A stretch of DNA of 64,000 bases from Posidonia oceanica (GCA_037176725.1 JAZBRS010000029.1:128621001-128685000); one strand, 5' to 3'. Positions 43,337 to 55,784 are shown, counted from the stretch's first letter. Translations and numbers: made by a program. Notes: generated by a model from the letters alone, not told the origin.

Positions 43337-44535
43337 ACTAGACTCTGGCTTTCGTTTCCGCCTTTCCGCTTTCTGTGTGGCTCATCTTTCTGCTTAGCGC
43401 TTAACTACCTTGCCTATTTATTTCTCGCACTTAATTTGCTTCCCTTGTTTGCTTTAGCATTTTATTTGCCTTAACTACTTGATTATTGCGTTAATTCATG
43501 TATTTTGCTTATCTTAGCATTTAATTGCCATGATTGCTTGATTTACCGCATTAGTCCATGCCTTTTGCTTGTGATTGGCTTCATTTTACACAAGCATGCT
43601 ATGCCACCTCACTTATGCACATGCCATGCTTTTATATGCCTTTTGATGAGCTGATTGTCTTTGTTTTCACTATCCATGTGGCACAACACTAGCACATACC
43701 ATGAGCATGCCTTTTGAAATGATGTGTGTTGCTTGCTTGCCATGATTGGGTGATTTTCTTCCCCTTTCGCATTAGGCCTAAGGACAACTAGAGATTGGTT
43801 GCTTCCCCCACGGCAAATTAAAAACAGTAAGTAAAAATCAAATCTAGGAGTAACTAGAGACGCAAACACACATATCCACCCCCTTTGAGTTAATAAAACT
43901 TGCAAGATAAAAAGCTTTAATCATTTGCATGAAGCATCATATAGGGCATGCATCTTCTCATCCCTGAGTCCACCCATCAGTTTGAGAAGGACAGTCCCAG
44001 TTTCTCGTTCGGTTGCTTTGGCACAGGGCGAGCTGGTCGGTCTGTCCCCCCTTGTCAGGGGTCGTGTCGGTGCTACTAGAGGGTACAGTCCATGCTTCAG
44101 CAGGGTCAAGGCCACTAACACACCACCCATTATACCTGAGCTTTGGCTAGGGTCTAGAAGGGAGCTTTACTTTCTACCCGAGTCGGTGACCTGTACACTT
44201 GTGGGAGTTCGAAGTAGACAACCTACTAGGACACACTAGAATGGTGAGAGAGAGCATGCTAGATAGCATACCATTTGCATGAGTGCATTCATGCCACCAT
44301 TTAAACATTTGCATTTTTCTTCAGGTTTTAACACCTATTTGCCTTGTTTGTCGCACAGGTCAGTGAGCGAGTTCCAAGCCGGAGCTTGAGTCCTTCTTTT
44401 CACTGACGCCCCTGTTGCGATGTTTGTTCTCGACCCTCCTCTTCCAAGCTACTCGCCTTTGCAACGATAGCTCCCCGTAGGTGTCGTCCTTCACTTTTTC
44501 GTCGCAGCCCCGTTCTCACTCGCTTTCGGTTAGCT
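43337..44535 (+). other. TatD untranslated leader
   Basis: No credible ORF is present. The part at 43940-44240 is the conserved leader block shared with TatA. The inverted repeat GTCAGTGA (44359-44366) / TCACTGAC (44400-44407) encloses the same GCCGGAGCTTGAGTCC segment as in TatA, about 130 bp before the gag ATG. Confidence 0.65.
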
Positions 44536-47500
44536 ATGGCCTGGTTCGCTGGTGAGTCTCAGTTTTCTACTGCCTCGGAGGGGACTTCCACTTCAGTCCC
44601 TCTGACTCTCGTTTTGACCCCCTCTGTGCCCCTTGTGACACCGGGGTTTCGCCCCTTGGTGTCTGGGGCACCCCTGCATCCCACAGGGCCTGGGCAGGCC
44701 TATGCCGCTCCGGATCCTATCATCGAGACTACCTTGGTGACTACCACTCGCATCCCAGAGATTGTCCCGACCACCACTGACCCCCAGGGCTATACCATCT
44801 ATGGCACTGGCACTACTGCGGCGACCACTTCTGTAGGATCCCTGCCTCTTGGACAGTCTGTGTCCTCACCTCTTAGATCTGGTCCCCCGCCGGTACTACA
44901 CCTCAGCATCCCCACTGTGAATGCGCCTTTTCCTGCGAGATCTGGACCGGAGGGGGTCCGAACGAGAGGAGGCACTTCACAGATGATGCGATGCGAAGAG
45001 GGAAAGCAAAACAAAGATAAGACAAAAGGGAGTCGCCACCGTGTCTATTAAATCGGGAGACAAGGAAAACCGAGGGCAAGCATAGAAAACATGCAAAATG
45101 AATGCAATGCTATGCAAAATGATTGACTCGTGCCAAGGACGAGGGCAAAATGGTCATTATGGGCTAGAGAAAGGGTAAGGACTCCTATTACGTGTAGGGA
45201 AGGTGTGGAGCTGCTCAGAAGCTGGTTTCGTTGCATTGGAAGGAAATCCAGATTTTGGGTGGCTCACTGATTTTTCTAGCTCTCTTCTGCTATGTAGCTC
45301 TCTGGGTGCTTGTGGATCCCTCTCTAGGATCGTGGAGGCTCAAGGAAGAGGATGGTGGGTCGTGTGTGAGTGTGGGATGGCTTGGGTGCCCGGAGAAGGA
45401 AATGGGAAGCTGCTGCTGTGGAGGAGAAAAGAGTTGGGTTCTAGCTTCTGGTTTTTTGCGAATTCTGTGCTTCCCCCTGGCTGAAGGGATGAGGAAGGAT
45501 TGGTTTTGATCGGGGCTTGCCACTCGAGTAGGGATGGAGCGTGCAGGAGGTCGGCAGCTGCTGGCAGGTGGTGGCAGTGTCTGGGAGTAGGTCGGCAAAA
45601 GGTGGTCTATGAGAGGGGATCGCCGGATAGTGGCGTAGGGGCAATCGTCGGGTAGTAAGTGTGCAAAGGTGGAGTGTTGGCCGAGCGTGAGCTACTGAGG
45701 GGTGGTGAGTGCAGAGGTTGAGTGTTGGGTGCTAGAATTCAAAAGAGGAGGGAAAGAAGAGGAAGAGTGTCGAGCTGGTGGAAAGAAAAGGAAAAAGGGG
45801 AAGAAGAGACAGGTCGGGCCTGTGGCTGAAAAAGGGAAAAAAAAATGAAATAAGGGGAGTGGGCCGGGCTTGGAAAATGGAATGAAAAAGGAAAAGAAAA
45901 GAAAAAGAGAAGAAGAAGAAAAGGAAAGGATAGAAAGAAAGAAAGAAAGAAAGGAAGATGGATTGGGCTTGGCTTTTGTATGGGTTTTGGAAATGAGTTT
46001 TGGGTTTTGTGTGAGTGTTTGACCTAGGTTTCTTCTAGGGTTTTAACCTAGGGTTTAGGATTTTAACCTATGGTTTTGGTAGGTGTAAACCTAGGGTTTA
46101 GATGTGGGTTTCCTAGGTTTTTCTAGGGTTTTAAGGGAGAGGTGGATTCTAGAGTTTTCTAGGGTTAAGTGGGAGAGTAGACCTAGGTTTCTGGGATTTA
46201 ACCTAGGGTTTTCTAGGTTTTGAACCTAGGTTTCATGCAAAGATTCCTAGGGTTTTTGGAGTAGGTTTTCTAGGTTCTCTAGGTTTTAAGTTTTAATTTT
46301 TCTGGTTTTTTGTGTGGGGGTTTTCTAAGTCATTCTACTAGAGAGAGAGAGCCACTAAATAAGGGTCAAAAGTGGGGTGTCAACACCCACTGACGGGCCT
46401 CTTGAGGTACAGTACCAATGTTTGATGGAGATTGCTCAGGTTTTCCAGGGCATGGCTCTATCTGCTCGCCCCTCTTTGTCTCCCTCTGTTCCTGAGATTC
46501 CTCTGCACCCTGCTCCGGCATTTCAGGCTTTCCCCACTGCACCGTTGCCCCAGCCATCGCCTCAGCTGCTCTCTGCTCCGGTGATAGGGGCGCAGCCTCC
46601 GCCCTCTACATACACATCACTCACTGTACAACATATCACTCCACCACCTATGGCCAACCCCTCGGACTGGCTGGAGCGCAGCACCCTAATGGCCCGCTGC
46701 CCGATACCGTGCCGGTGCAGTAGCTGCTGCTCCCACACTCTTCACCACTCACTGCACAGCATCATGCCTACCCCTACCCTATGCATCAGCTTCCTTCCCC
46801 TGCATACATAGCACCACCCACTGCACCCACTACACACATGCACGGATACGCTGGCCATCACGTCGCGCCACTAGGTGATGCGATGGTGGATCCAGAGGAG
46901 CACCTCGGTGCGACCCACTCGGTGTATGTGGCCCCTGCCCCTACTGCCCCATCACCTTCGGTAGCCAATTCATATCCCTACGACAACAGGTTTGCCGTAC
47001 TGGAGAAGGCACTTCGTCAAGTGCAGGGCACAGACCTCCACTCCTACAAATTCCGGGACCTCTGCTACTTTCCAGAGGCGGTGCTCCTACTGAAATTTTG
47101 TATCTCGGATTTTGAAAAGTACAATGGTAGGGGTTGCCCCATCGCCCACCTGAAGGTGTATTGCGGAGACCTTGCTCAGCTTTAGGCTGATGATAGGTTG
47201 CTGATTCGCTTGTTCCAGAAAAGTCTTATTGGCCCGGCCCTCAAGTGGTTCACATCACTTGATATGGCTGCCATAAAGACTTGGGACGACCTTAGCAGGG
47301 CGTTTCTGGAGCAGTACTCCTTCAACCTCGACTTGGTCCCTAATCGTGAGGACCTCGTCGCTATCAAGCAGAGAACCAATGAGCCGTTTGGGCAGTACGT
47401 CGGTCGTTGGCGCGCCCTTCCCTCGTAAGTTCGTGATAGACCCTTTGACGAGGAGTCTATCGAGATCGTGATCCAAGGTGCGCAGGCGTCCACTAGGGCT

Positions 47501-48430
47501 CTACTTGCCATCCAGCCAGTAATTACTTTTGCATCCCTGATTCAGGCTGGCACTCGTGTGGAGTGGCAACTTCCCAGCACTCTCCGCCTTCGCCAAGCAG
47601 GCCGCCTCCTCCAGCAGCAGCCATGGCGGCAACAACAGCAACACCAACAACAACAGCGGCAGCAACAACAACAACCCTAGGAGGAGGGATCCTCCGCGGA
47701 CTTGCCGTGGCATACGTCGACTCTCCCACCGCTCCCGTTCACATGGTGGCTCAGCCTGGCCCGAATCAGGTAGTATATGCACCTACACCTAGTGCACCAC
47801 ACACACCACATATCACCACCACCGCTCAACCGGTCTACCCTGCCGCACTGGTCCAGCAAGGACAACACCAAGGGCAGCGACAGCCCCACTAGTCTCAGCG
47901 TTGCTTCACTCCACTAGTGGAGCCACTGAGTGCCATCTTCCCTAAAGTGGCGTCGCTCCTCAGGCTCCCCGAGATTCGCCCACCGTCGAACCCACTCCCA
48001 GGATGGTACCGCGTGAATCTTTTCTACAACTTCCATTAAGCCGCGGGGCACTTGACGGATAATTGCTTTACACTGCGGGGCGCTGTGTAGGACCTGATTG
48101 ACCGAAAGGTCATCGCTATCAACACACAGGAGGCAGCCCCTGCACCCACTCCTCCATCAACATCCCCCTTTGCATTAGAGACAGCACCCCCCAATCCCCT
48201 CAGGTGTACATTCTCTTTTCCCCTCTAGGTCCGCTACATCCGTAGTGGACCCCTTTGATCTTATCCAGCACATTTCTGAACCTGTTTCTTCTTCCCTTTA
48301 TCATGTGGCACTTACCGGTTCTGAGTCTGGGATTCACATGATCCGACTGGATGCCAAGCTGGAGCGCGCTGCCGTGAGGCCCGCCATGCAACCCGAGGCT
48401 CAACCCTAAATCTGCCTGCAGGCCAGGCCC
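44536..48430 (+). pseudogene. TatD gag, split by solo LTR S3 and decayed
   Basis: The start is ATG 44536 (MAWFAGES). The first 126 codons reach HLSIPT, where S3 is inserted after 44915; the frame resumes exactly at 46386. A Pro-rich part and a frameshift (about 46700-46790) precede the capsid-like core, with FRDLCYFPEAVL near 47054 and GPALKWFTSLDMA near 47233. Stops at 47183 and 47426 stand where TatA keeps CAG and CAA. A CAA/CAG-rich tract (47620-47680, Asn/Ser/Gln) and frameshifts near 47560 and 47690 follow, then a damaged finger near 48030. Confidence 0.87.
44916..46385 (-). repeat. Solo LTR S3 (1470 bp) inside TatD gag
   Basis: It runs on the plus strand from TGTGAATGCG to GGGTGTCAACA, with CCCAC on both sides (44911-44915, 46386-46390). 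The reverse PBS-like GGAGTCGCCACCGTGTCTATT lies at 45030-45050. The conserved module is cut: GGGAAGGTGT (45199-45208) jumps to unrelated GGAGCTGCTC. The right half is rich in CCTAGGTTT and AGGGTTTT words (45990-46300). S3 differs from the S1/S2/S4 family. Confidence 0.95.
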
Positions 48431-48540
48431 CAACCAAAGCCATCACAGCCTCCCCAGTAGCATGCCACATCCCTCCACCATCCAGCAGACACCTCGGTGG
48501 CCCCTCTCAAGCTCGCAGCTCGCGCTCCCCTGTAATCAAC
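48431..48540 (+). other. Short link between gag and the protease region of TatD
   Basis: This is decayed coding sequence matching TatA 7985-8092; stops are present and I see no separate feature. Confidence 0.4.
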
Positions 48541-49812
48541 TTGACTAGGGATATCCACCACGTCCCTTACGACTACGCCACAGAGATGTGCGTGGAGGTC
48601 ACGTGGTCGGGGAGGGTCTACAGACCTGCTGCCCCAGCAACCAGGCCTAGCCGCCTAGAACCCACTCCACCAGCAAGCCAACCTCCACCATCAAGCCAAC
48701 CCCCAACAGCAGGCCAACCCTTTGGTTCCACCACTGCAGAACCCGCTACCAGAGCCACCCCTTCCACCTCCAAAAAAGACCAGCCTTCAGCTGATATTAC
48801 GGCCCAACTGAAAAAAGTCAAGGCTGACATCTTTATTTGGGACCTAATTCATACTTCCCGCGAACACCGCGAGGCTTTTCTCCGCGTGTTCCAGGCCACT
48901 CATGTGTCCCAATCCATTGAGCCTGCTACCTTGGAGAACATGGTGGGTATGATTGCAGAGCCGTAGGTCATCTTTTTTTCGAGTGATGAGCTGCCTCCAG
49001 CGGGGACTAACCACAATTAACCCCTATTTATCACGGTGCAGTTCAAAAGCTTTTGCATTCCCCTCTCGCTGGTTGACAATGGGTCAAGCCTTAACGTCTG
49101 TCCCCTACGTACAGCACTGAAGCTTGGATTCAAAGCCAAGGACATCACGCCAGCCGTGAAGGGAATGACCTCTTTTGACAACACGCACCATGATTCTTTG
49201 GGGATCCTGGTTATTCCCCTTTCTATTGGCCCGGTCATATTCGATGCAGAATTCTACATCACCGACTTGGAACCTTCTTTTAATCCCCTACTTGGGCGCC
49301 CTTGGCTGCACAAGTATCAAGTGATCCCTTCGACCCTCCACCGCATGATCAAGTTTCGCTGTGGCGACAGCATTATCGTTGTCATGGCAGAAAACTTTGA
49401 TAAGGAGCCGGTCGAGGTAGTCTCTTCTGTCTCCCAGCAGACTGTCCAATTTTATCCTAAGCCGTCAGATGTCTTGTACCGTGTTAACCGGTTTGAGTCG
49501 GTTAACTTTATCCCTGATCTTGAACGTGTCAGCTCTTTAGCCGTTCATTGCAACCCTTCCTGGATGGTTGAGAACATCTACCGTAGGTGGGGCTACACGA
49601 AGGGAATGCCACTCGGACGTCACGGCCAAGGGATCGCTAAGCCAGTCGCAGCTGAGGAAAGAAGAGACTTTGAAGGTCTGGGCAATGAATGGCAGCCCCG
49701 CGACGGTGAGCGCCTACACTCAAGGAATCGGAAGCTCGTGATCCATCGGGACCTCACTAACTTTGTCAGTGTAGGTGTTCTTGACCCGAACACGAGCCCA
49801 GCCGTAGCCTAG
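48541..49812 (+). pseudogene. TatD pre-protease, aspartic protease and G-patch-like segment
   Basis: Frame +1 runs from 48541 through 49812 with stops only at 48964 and 49018; TatA keeps CAA at the second. The linker (KKDQPSADITAQLKKVKADI, near 48772) leads to the protease: active-site Asp in LVDNGSSLNV (49069-49098, Asp codon 49075-49077), FDAEFYI and the C-terminal LLGRPWLH near 49285. After it, WMVENIYRRWGY (49561) and PLGRHGQGIAKP (about 49609-49645) resemble a G-patch. The stop at 49810 replaces a CAG kept in TatA, so the frame really continues. Confidence 0.87.
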
Positions 49813-51228
49813 CCAGTACCGTGCCAGAGCCCGCCACTGCCGATAGAGGAGTGGGTCTGCGTAGAAGACTACTACTCAGATAAGGAGCAGTCTGGCACAG
49901 GGGAAGTAGCTCGGACCAACAGAGAGGTCTAGTCCAACCCTGCAACATCCCGGTCAGTTTGCCTGGCCCTCCCCTCTACTGATACAGTGGTAGATTAAGC
50001 AAGCTCTATGTCAGGGATGACAGTTTCTCCCCCTCCAGTAGCTTCATCAGTGCCTTTGACAGCTACATCGACAGCTCCAGAGTCAGAAGCACATCTTCAG
50101 GCACTACCCACCAGTCCACTCGCGGCCGCACCAGCACAGAGGTTACCATTTTCGGTGGTGCAGTTAGTTGAATCAGGCGATGTCGAGACTCAGCCCGCTT
50201 CATCAGCAGCACCACAAGCAAGGCGGGTGGCTCCATCAGCCATACAGCCATCAGCTTTAGCAGATCCAACCTTGTGGTGGCCCCCCACAGCCGCTACAAT
50301 GAGACAACCACCATCACCCATGGGTGCCGGTGCTTCGTCCCCCAACACAACAGTCCAGCTGTCGGACCCTCAGAAGAGCGCCTCTGCCTCCCATCTAGCC
50401 ACAGCACTGACTCTGTCAGCACACCCGCCAGTTGCATCACTGGCCGACTTGTTTGCATCTCTGATCGCCACGGTACCGTGATTGGCCGTGCCAGGAGGTC
50501 GACCAGTCAGCCAGCCAGCAGCAGAGTAGATACCCCAGCCAGTGGTATGCCTAGCAGCCAGAGCTAGCCCCGCAGGCGAAGAAATCACCGGGCAGGAGTC
50601 AGAAGAGGTCGGCTGCGCCTATTATGTCGACACACCCTCAGACGACGACGAGGGTGCGACTGTAGAAGCCCTGGTGGATGACATGCTTGGAGACTTGGAA
50701 TTGCTCTTCCAAGAACAACTCGCAGCGCTGGCAGAAGATGCCGCCGAGCAGCAGGCGTTGAGGAAAGGGAAAGTCGTGGCCACGGATCCCTCCCCATTGC
50801 AAGACCATCCCTCAATCATGGTCTTGGGAGATGAAGCAGAGGTCGCCCCCACTAGACCAGTCGAGTTGATCACTCCACAGCCAGAAGGCAGGTCTAGATG
50901 GTTCATACAGCGCATGCTCCGCACAGGCAGTGCATATGGCGATAGTACCCAGATCAGTCGCCTAGAGGACAGTCACCCATCCCCGACACTCCCCACAAGC
51001 ACATCTGAAAATGCAGAGGAGGGGACAGCAACAGTCGTAGCATAGACAATGACATAGATAGCAGTCTCAGCAGTCCAAGCAGCCTTAGCAGTGATAGCAG
51101 TGTCAGAGCAGGCAGAACAATCAGATCAGTCAACAGGGCCAGAGGCCACTCAAGCAGAAGTCACCCACTGAGCCTACAGAAATACTCGGGTAAGCGTGAC
51201 CATCCTGAGGCATCATTAGGATCAAGAG
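49813..51228 (+). pseudogene. TatD linker between protease and RT, same frame
   Basis: This continues in frame +1: a Ser/Ala/Thr/Pro-rich part (50008-50481), then an acidic part (50542-51045) with VDTPSDDDEG and EALVDDMLGDLELLF. Stops break it at about 49915, 49996, 50479, 50527 and after 51045. No catalytic domain is seen. Ogre elements are known to carry an intron between protease and RT; here the unbroken frame argues for coding sequence, though a spliced form cannot be excluded. Confidence 0.55.
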
Positions 51229-52449
51229 GTGGAACACATTCACTCCTTCGACATCACAGACCTAGCATTCGAGAAGGAGATCCTCTCGGAACTCATTGCA
51301 TATGAGGAAGAGGATGATGCAGGCATAGATGAGAATGATGAACCATCACCTGAGTTCCAGCCTTATGATGACGACCCAGAAGGGCCTAACCTCCATGTCG
51401 AAGAAGAGACGGAGGTAGTCAATATCGGCACGGCCGCAGATGTTAAAGAGGTCCGCATCAGCGCCAGACTGACACCCCAGGCTAGAGTAGAATTCATTGC
51501 ATTCCTTATGGAATATGCAGATGTCTTTACTTGGAGCTATGAGGACATGGTCGGCCTCGATATCGAAGTGGTGGTACACACTCTGCCACTGAAGCCCGAT
51601 GCTAAGCCAGTAAAGCAGAAGCTCCGGAAGTGGTGACCATAGTGGCTACTCAAAATCAAGGAAGAAATCATGAAGCAGCACAACGTCGGCTTTCTCAAGG
51701 TCGTCCTCTACTCGGAGTGGCTCGCGAATGTTGTGCCAGTGCCCAAGGAGGACGGTCGGGTCTGCATGTGCATTGATTACAGGGATCTTAACAAAGCCAG
51801 TTCTAAGGACGACTTCCCTCTACCACACATTGACGTCCTGGTCGACAACACTGCAGGGCACAAGATGCTCTCCTTTATGGATGGCTTCTCTAGCTATAAC
51901 CAAATTAGGATGGCAGAAGAGGACATGGAAAAGACTTCATTTATCACCCCTTGGGGAGTCTTCTGCTATCAAGTTATGCCGTTTGGGCTCAAGAACGCCG
52001 GAGCAACATATCAGAGGGCGATGACAGCACTGTTCCATGACCTCATGCACCAAGAAGTCGAGGTCTACGTGGATGACATGATTGCCAAGTCAAGAGAGCC
52101 TGAGGATCACCTCACCTGCCTCAATAAGCTCTTTGATCGCCTGAGAAAGTACAAGGTTCGCCTCAACCCCAGAAAATGTGTATTTGAGGTATCATTAGGC
52201 AAGCTGTTGGGCTACATTGTCAGCCAAAGGGGAATTGAGGTGGACCCGAGCAAGGCCAAAGCTATCGTGGACATGCCACCCCCCAAGACTGAGAAGGAAG
52301 TCAGAGGCCTGCTGGGGTGTCTGCAATACATCAGTCGGTTCATTGCACAGCTCACGCTTATCTGCGAAACGATTTTCAAGCTCCTAAGGAAGAATGCACA
52401 GATCAACTGGAGCAAGGAGTGCCAAGCTACATTTGACAAGATCAAGTAG
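51229..52449 (+). pseudogene. TatD reverse transcriptase
   Basis: RT copies element RNA into DNA. A Tat-specific lead-in (EVRISARLTPQARVEF, FTWSYEDMVGLD, near 51440-51570) is followed, after two stops at 51637 and 51643, by the core: NVVPVPKEDGRVCMCIDYRD near 51730, SFMDGFSSYNQIRMA near 51870, VMPFGLKNAGATYQ near 51975 and catalytic YVDDM at 52066-52080 with both Asp intact. The thumb (LLGYIVSQRGIEVDPSK) follows. It ends at a TAG (52447-52449) within the connection, after FDKIK; the same frame continues. Confidence 0.92.
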
Positions 52450-52872
52450 TTCCTGATCAAGCCTCCTGTCTTGGTCCCTCCCACGCCAGGGAGACCTCTG
52501 ATTCTCTACCTTTCTACCACACAGCATTCCATGGGCACCGTCTTGGGCCAACATGATGAATTGGGTAGAAAGGAGCGCGTCATCTATTACCTGAGCAAGA
52601 AATTCACCGATTGTGAAGCCAGGTATAGCACCATAGAGAAAACCTGCCTATCTCTTGTCTAGGCCGTGCAGAAGGTAAGGCACTACATGATGGTGCACCC
52701 TGTCCAGCTCTTATGTCGGATGACCCCATCAAGTTCCTCTTTCAGAAGCCGATCATGGTAGGTCGATGCGCTAAGTGGCAGGTGTTATTGTCCCAGTATG
52801 ACATCACCTTCGTCACGTAGAAATCAGTGAAGGGGCAAGCCATGGCAAATCATCTGGCCGATTTCTCCCTGC
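52450..52872 (+). pseudogene. TatD RNase H (first, gypsy-type)
   Basis: It continues the RT frame: LYLSTTQHSMGTVLGQHDE near 52504, IYYLSKKFTDCEARYSTIEK near 52581. A TAG at 52660 and a frameshift near 52713 follow, after which DPIKFLFQKP and KWQVLLSQYDI are readable. In Tat elements this first RNase H lost its original importance after gain of a second one, as I recall from the literature. Confidence 0.8.
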
Positions 52873-52949
52873 CTGAGTATCAACCTCTGTAGACACAGTT
52901 CCCTGATGAGGACATTCTATTCGCCATGGAGGATTTAGAACAGAAGGAT

Positions 52950-53358
52950 CCCGAGGACGAACTACAGTGGCATTTGTACTTCGATGGCACAATCAATAGA
53001 AGAGGCTGAGGCATCGGCGCTGTCTTAGCAATGCCCTAGGGAGAGCTGATCCCATTTGCCAGGAAGATGACCTTCCCCTGCACCAACAATGAGGTAGAGT
53101 ATGAAGCTTGCATTCTGGGACTGCAAGTCGCACTCGAGCATGATGTGCACAAGCTGCATGTGCAAAGATGCAATGCTGGTCATCTCCCAGGTCAACGGTA
53201 ATTGGAAGACCGAGGACCCCAAGCTGGTGCCATACCATGAATGCCTACTGAAGCTCATTGAACACTTTGAAGAAATCCACTTCACCTTCATGAGCAGAGC
53301 CAAGAACGCCTACGCAAATGCTCTGGCAACCTTAGTATCATTGGCTCTCTATACCTAA
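52950..53358 (+). pseudogene. TatD second RNase H (archaeal-type)
   Basis: WHLYFDGTINRRG (near 52968) and GAVLAMP are separated by stops. TNNEVEYEACILGLQ near 53085 carries the expected Glu, and after a frame change near 53165 comes DAMLVISQVNG (near 53169) with its Asp, and SRAKNAYANALATL near 53294. A second, archaeal-like RNase H after the first is a known mark of the plant Tat lineage. Three stops and a frameshift make it inactive. Confidence 0.85.
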
Positions 53359-53368
53359 GTATCCTGCA

Positions 53369-54688
53369 ATGGACGTATCAGTTACTCGTGTGGAACAGCC
53401 CGCACACTGCATGAGCATCGAGGAAGTGGATCCAGCAAAGGAACTGCCATGATACCATGACATCGAGGTCTTCCTAGAATCTGGCAGCCTCCCACCTTAC
53501 GCCTAAGCGGCAGACAGAAAGACTTTGGCGCATCTAGCGTCAAAATATGTGATGGGAGCAGAACATCTGTACAGAAGATCTTACAATCAGATGCTCCTAC
53601 GCTGCGTAGGCAAGAAAGAGGTCGACACGCTGATGCTCCAAGTTCATGCAGGGACCTACGGCCCTCACATGAACGATGTGTTGCTGGCCAAGAAGATTAT
53701 GCTTCAAGGCTACTTCTGGTCAACCATGGAGGCAGACTACTGCCAGTTTGTGCGCAAGGGCCATAGCTGCCAAATCCATGGGAACTTCATACATGCTCCC
53801 CACAGCAATTGCACAGCATGTCTTCGCCATGGCCTTTCTCCACCTGGGGGATTGATGTCATCGGTGCCATACATCCGGCAGCCTCCAATGGTCATCGCTT
53901 TATTTTGGTAGTGATCAACTATTTCACTAAGTGGGTGGAAGCAGCTTCCTACAAGACAGTCATTGCCGCGGCTACAGAGAAGTTTATTAGAAACAACATC
54001 ATAACCCAGTATGGGGTCCCGTACGTGCTCATCTCAGATAATGGTTCAAAATTTATAGCCAAGAGGATCGAAGACTACCTGTAGAGTTTCAACATCAAAC
54101 ATCACTGATCCTCGCCTTATCGGCCACAGATGAACGGCGCAGTAGAATCTGCCAATAAAAATCTTGTTAAGATCTTGAAAAAGATGGCAGACTCACAAGG
54201 ACTGGCATGGCAAGCTTTCGTTCGCACTCTAGGAGTACAGGACATCAGTCCGGACCTCAACAGGAGCAACCCTGTACTTGCTGGTGTACGGCATGGAAGC
54301 AGTACTGCCTGTTGAAGTAGAGATCCCCTCACTGCAGATCCTACGAGAAGCTGAACAGGAAGAAGTAGAATGGGTCGAAGAGCGCTGCATCCAGTTGAAC
54401 CTGATTGATGAGCATAGGCTGCAGGCCATGCATCATGCTCAGTGTTATCAGAAGCGTTCGGCTAGAGCATAGCAAAAGAAGGTTTGGCCCAGAAGTTTCT
54501 ATTCAGGGGATTTGGTCCTTCGAGCCATTCATCTCCCCGACGGCCGAGGTAAATTCCGGCCCAACTGGCATGGCCCCTTTCTGATCAAGTGGGTCTTCTC
54601 CGATGGCACAGTAGTCCTTGAGGACATGGACTAGGTCGAGCAGTCAGAACCGGTCAACGCATGTTACCTCAAGAAGTACTACCAATAG
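53369..54688 (+). pseudogene. TatD integrase
   Basis: The lead-in (VTRVEQPAHCMSIEE) is followed by the zinc region, damaged: HAGTYGPH and KGHSCQIHG have lost one cysteine of the usual C-X2-C. Catalytic residues are present: Asp codon 53854 (WGIDVIGAI), Asp 54037 (SDNGSKF), Glu 54145 (GAVESANK), with exactly 35 residues between the last two (DD35E). Frameshifts lie near 53805 and 54230, stops at 53450, 53503, 54082 and 54470. The end is ACYLKKYYQ then TAG at 54688. Confidence 0.88.
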
Positions 54689-55784
54689 CCCACCGCGGTT
54701 ATCTTGCAGAGTCCCCTCTCTCGCACTTCTTGCATTTTACTTTCCCATGCATTTTAGTCATGTTTATTTTATCAGGAAAAACAAAAAGCGAGAGGTGTAT
54801 ATGTATTATGTGCATTACAAATATAGCCCGATGATGAAAATTAGAGATGCTTGCCTACTCTGGAAAGAGTATACTCTACCTCACCTGACACTACTTAGAT
54901 GTCCTAATCAGTGAGGGAGCCACCATTCAGTGAGGACAGATGAAATGTCCAAACCCCTCCTAGGACTTGCACCTCTAGAGGGAGATAAAATGCTAGGATA
55001 TGAGAGAGTGTGAGTAAAATATACATGTCTGAGCCTGGGCACAAAAGAAAAAGGAGATAGAAGGCGAAGACAGAAGTAAGCCCTAGAGATAGAGGTGAGC
55101 AGCATGACTTTATCCCTCCAAATTACCTTGGAGAGGAGTCGAAGATCGTGCCTAGGGAACCTTCAAATCCCACAGGGCCTAGCCACCCCTGTCCAGCAGC
55201 AACCCCTTGCCTCGAACTAGGCGCCTTTTACCTCCAAGTCAGGGATGGGGAAGCCTGCACGCCTACGTGGGAGTAAAAGGAAAAGAAAAATGAAAAATGA
55301 AAAGAGTAGGTGTAGCTCCTCAAGGGTTTGGCATGAAGCCTGTCCTCACCTCACCACCACCTTAACACTAAAATCACCACCCGTTCCGGAGTGCCACTAA
55401 CAGTTAGGAATCTGAGTAGAGTCTGGTGAGTCAAAGACCGCTCCTTTCCTTTGCTGTAGGCATCAAGCACTTCATATACTAAGGGCAATAGAAATTTAGC
55501 ATAGATCATGCATGCATCTATCTATTGTCAAATCATCCCTCTTGCCCTTCTCCTCCCACTCTGCAAGACTCAACTCGACACTGGGACAGTACTTCTGCCT
55601 GGGCAGGTTGACCGCCTTCAAGCCTCAGAGCAGTTCATCACTGTTAGTACAGTAGCCCAGGGAATATGTCAATAGTCAGAGATAGGGCAATCACTTCAGA
55701 GGCAGCAGGACAACCTTGGTACCTTGGGGGTCTCTCAGGGACTGATGGGCCCGCGTAGTCAAGCACCATCCCTAATCTCTGTGT
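54689..55784 (+). other. TatD 3' region, part shared with TatC
   Basis: There is no convincing ORF. 54825-55560 matches TatC 37870-37220 in reverse, showing that this untranslated part is a real component of the family. An A-rich stretch (55270-55300) corresponds to a similar one in TatC. Confidence 0.6.

Noticed and set aside
49813..51228. Ogre-type intron between protease and RT
   Set aside because: The frame is continuous through the interval and one stop (49810) replaces a CAG present in TatA, which favours decayed coding sequence. I cannot exclude splicing without transcripts.
55138..55760. Separate gene between integrase and the additional ORF
   Set aside because: Only short frames in all directions, and the stretch matches the TatC 3' untranslated part without a shared frame.
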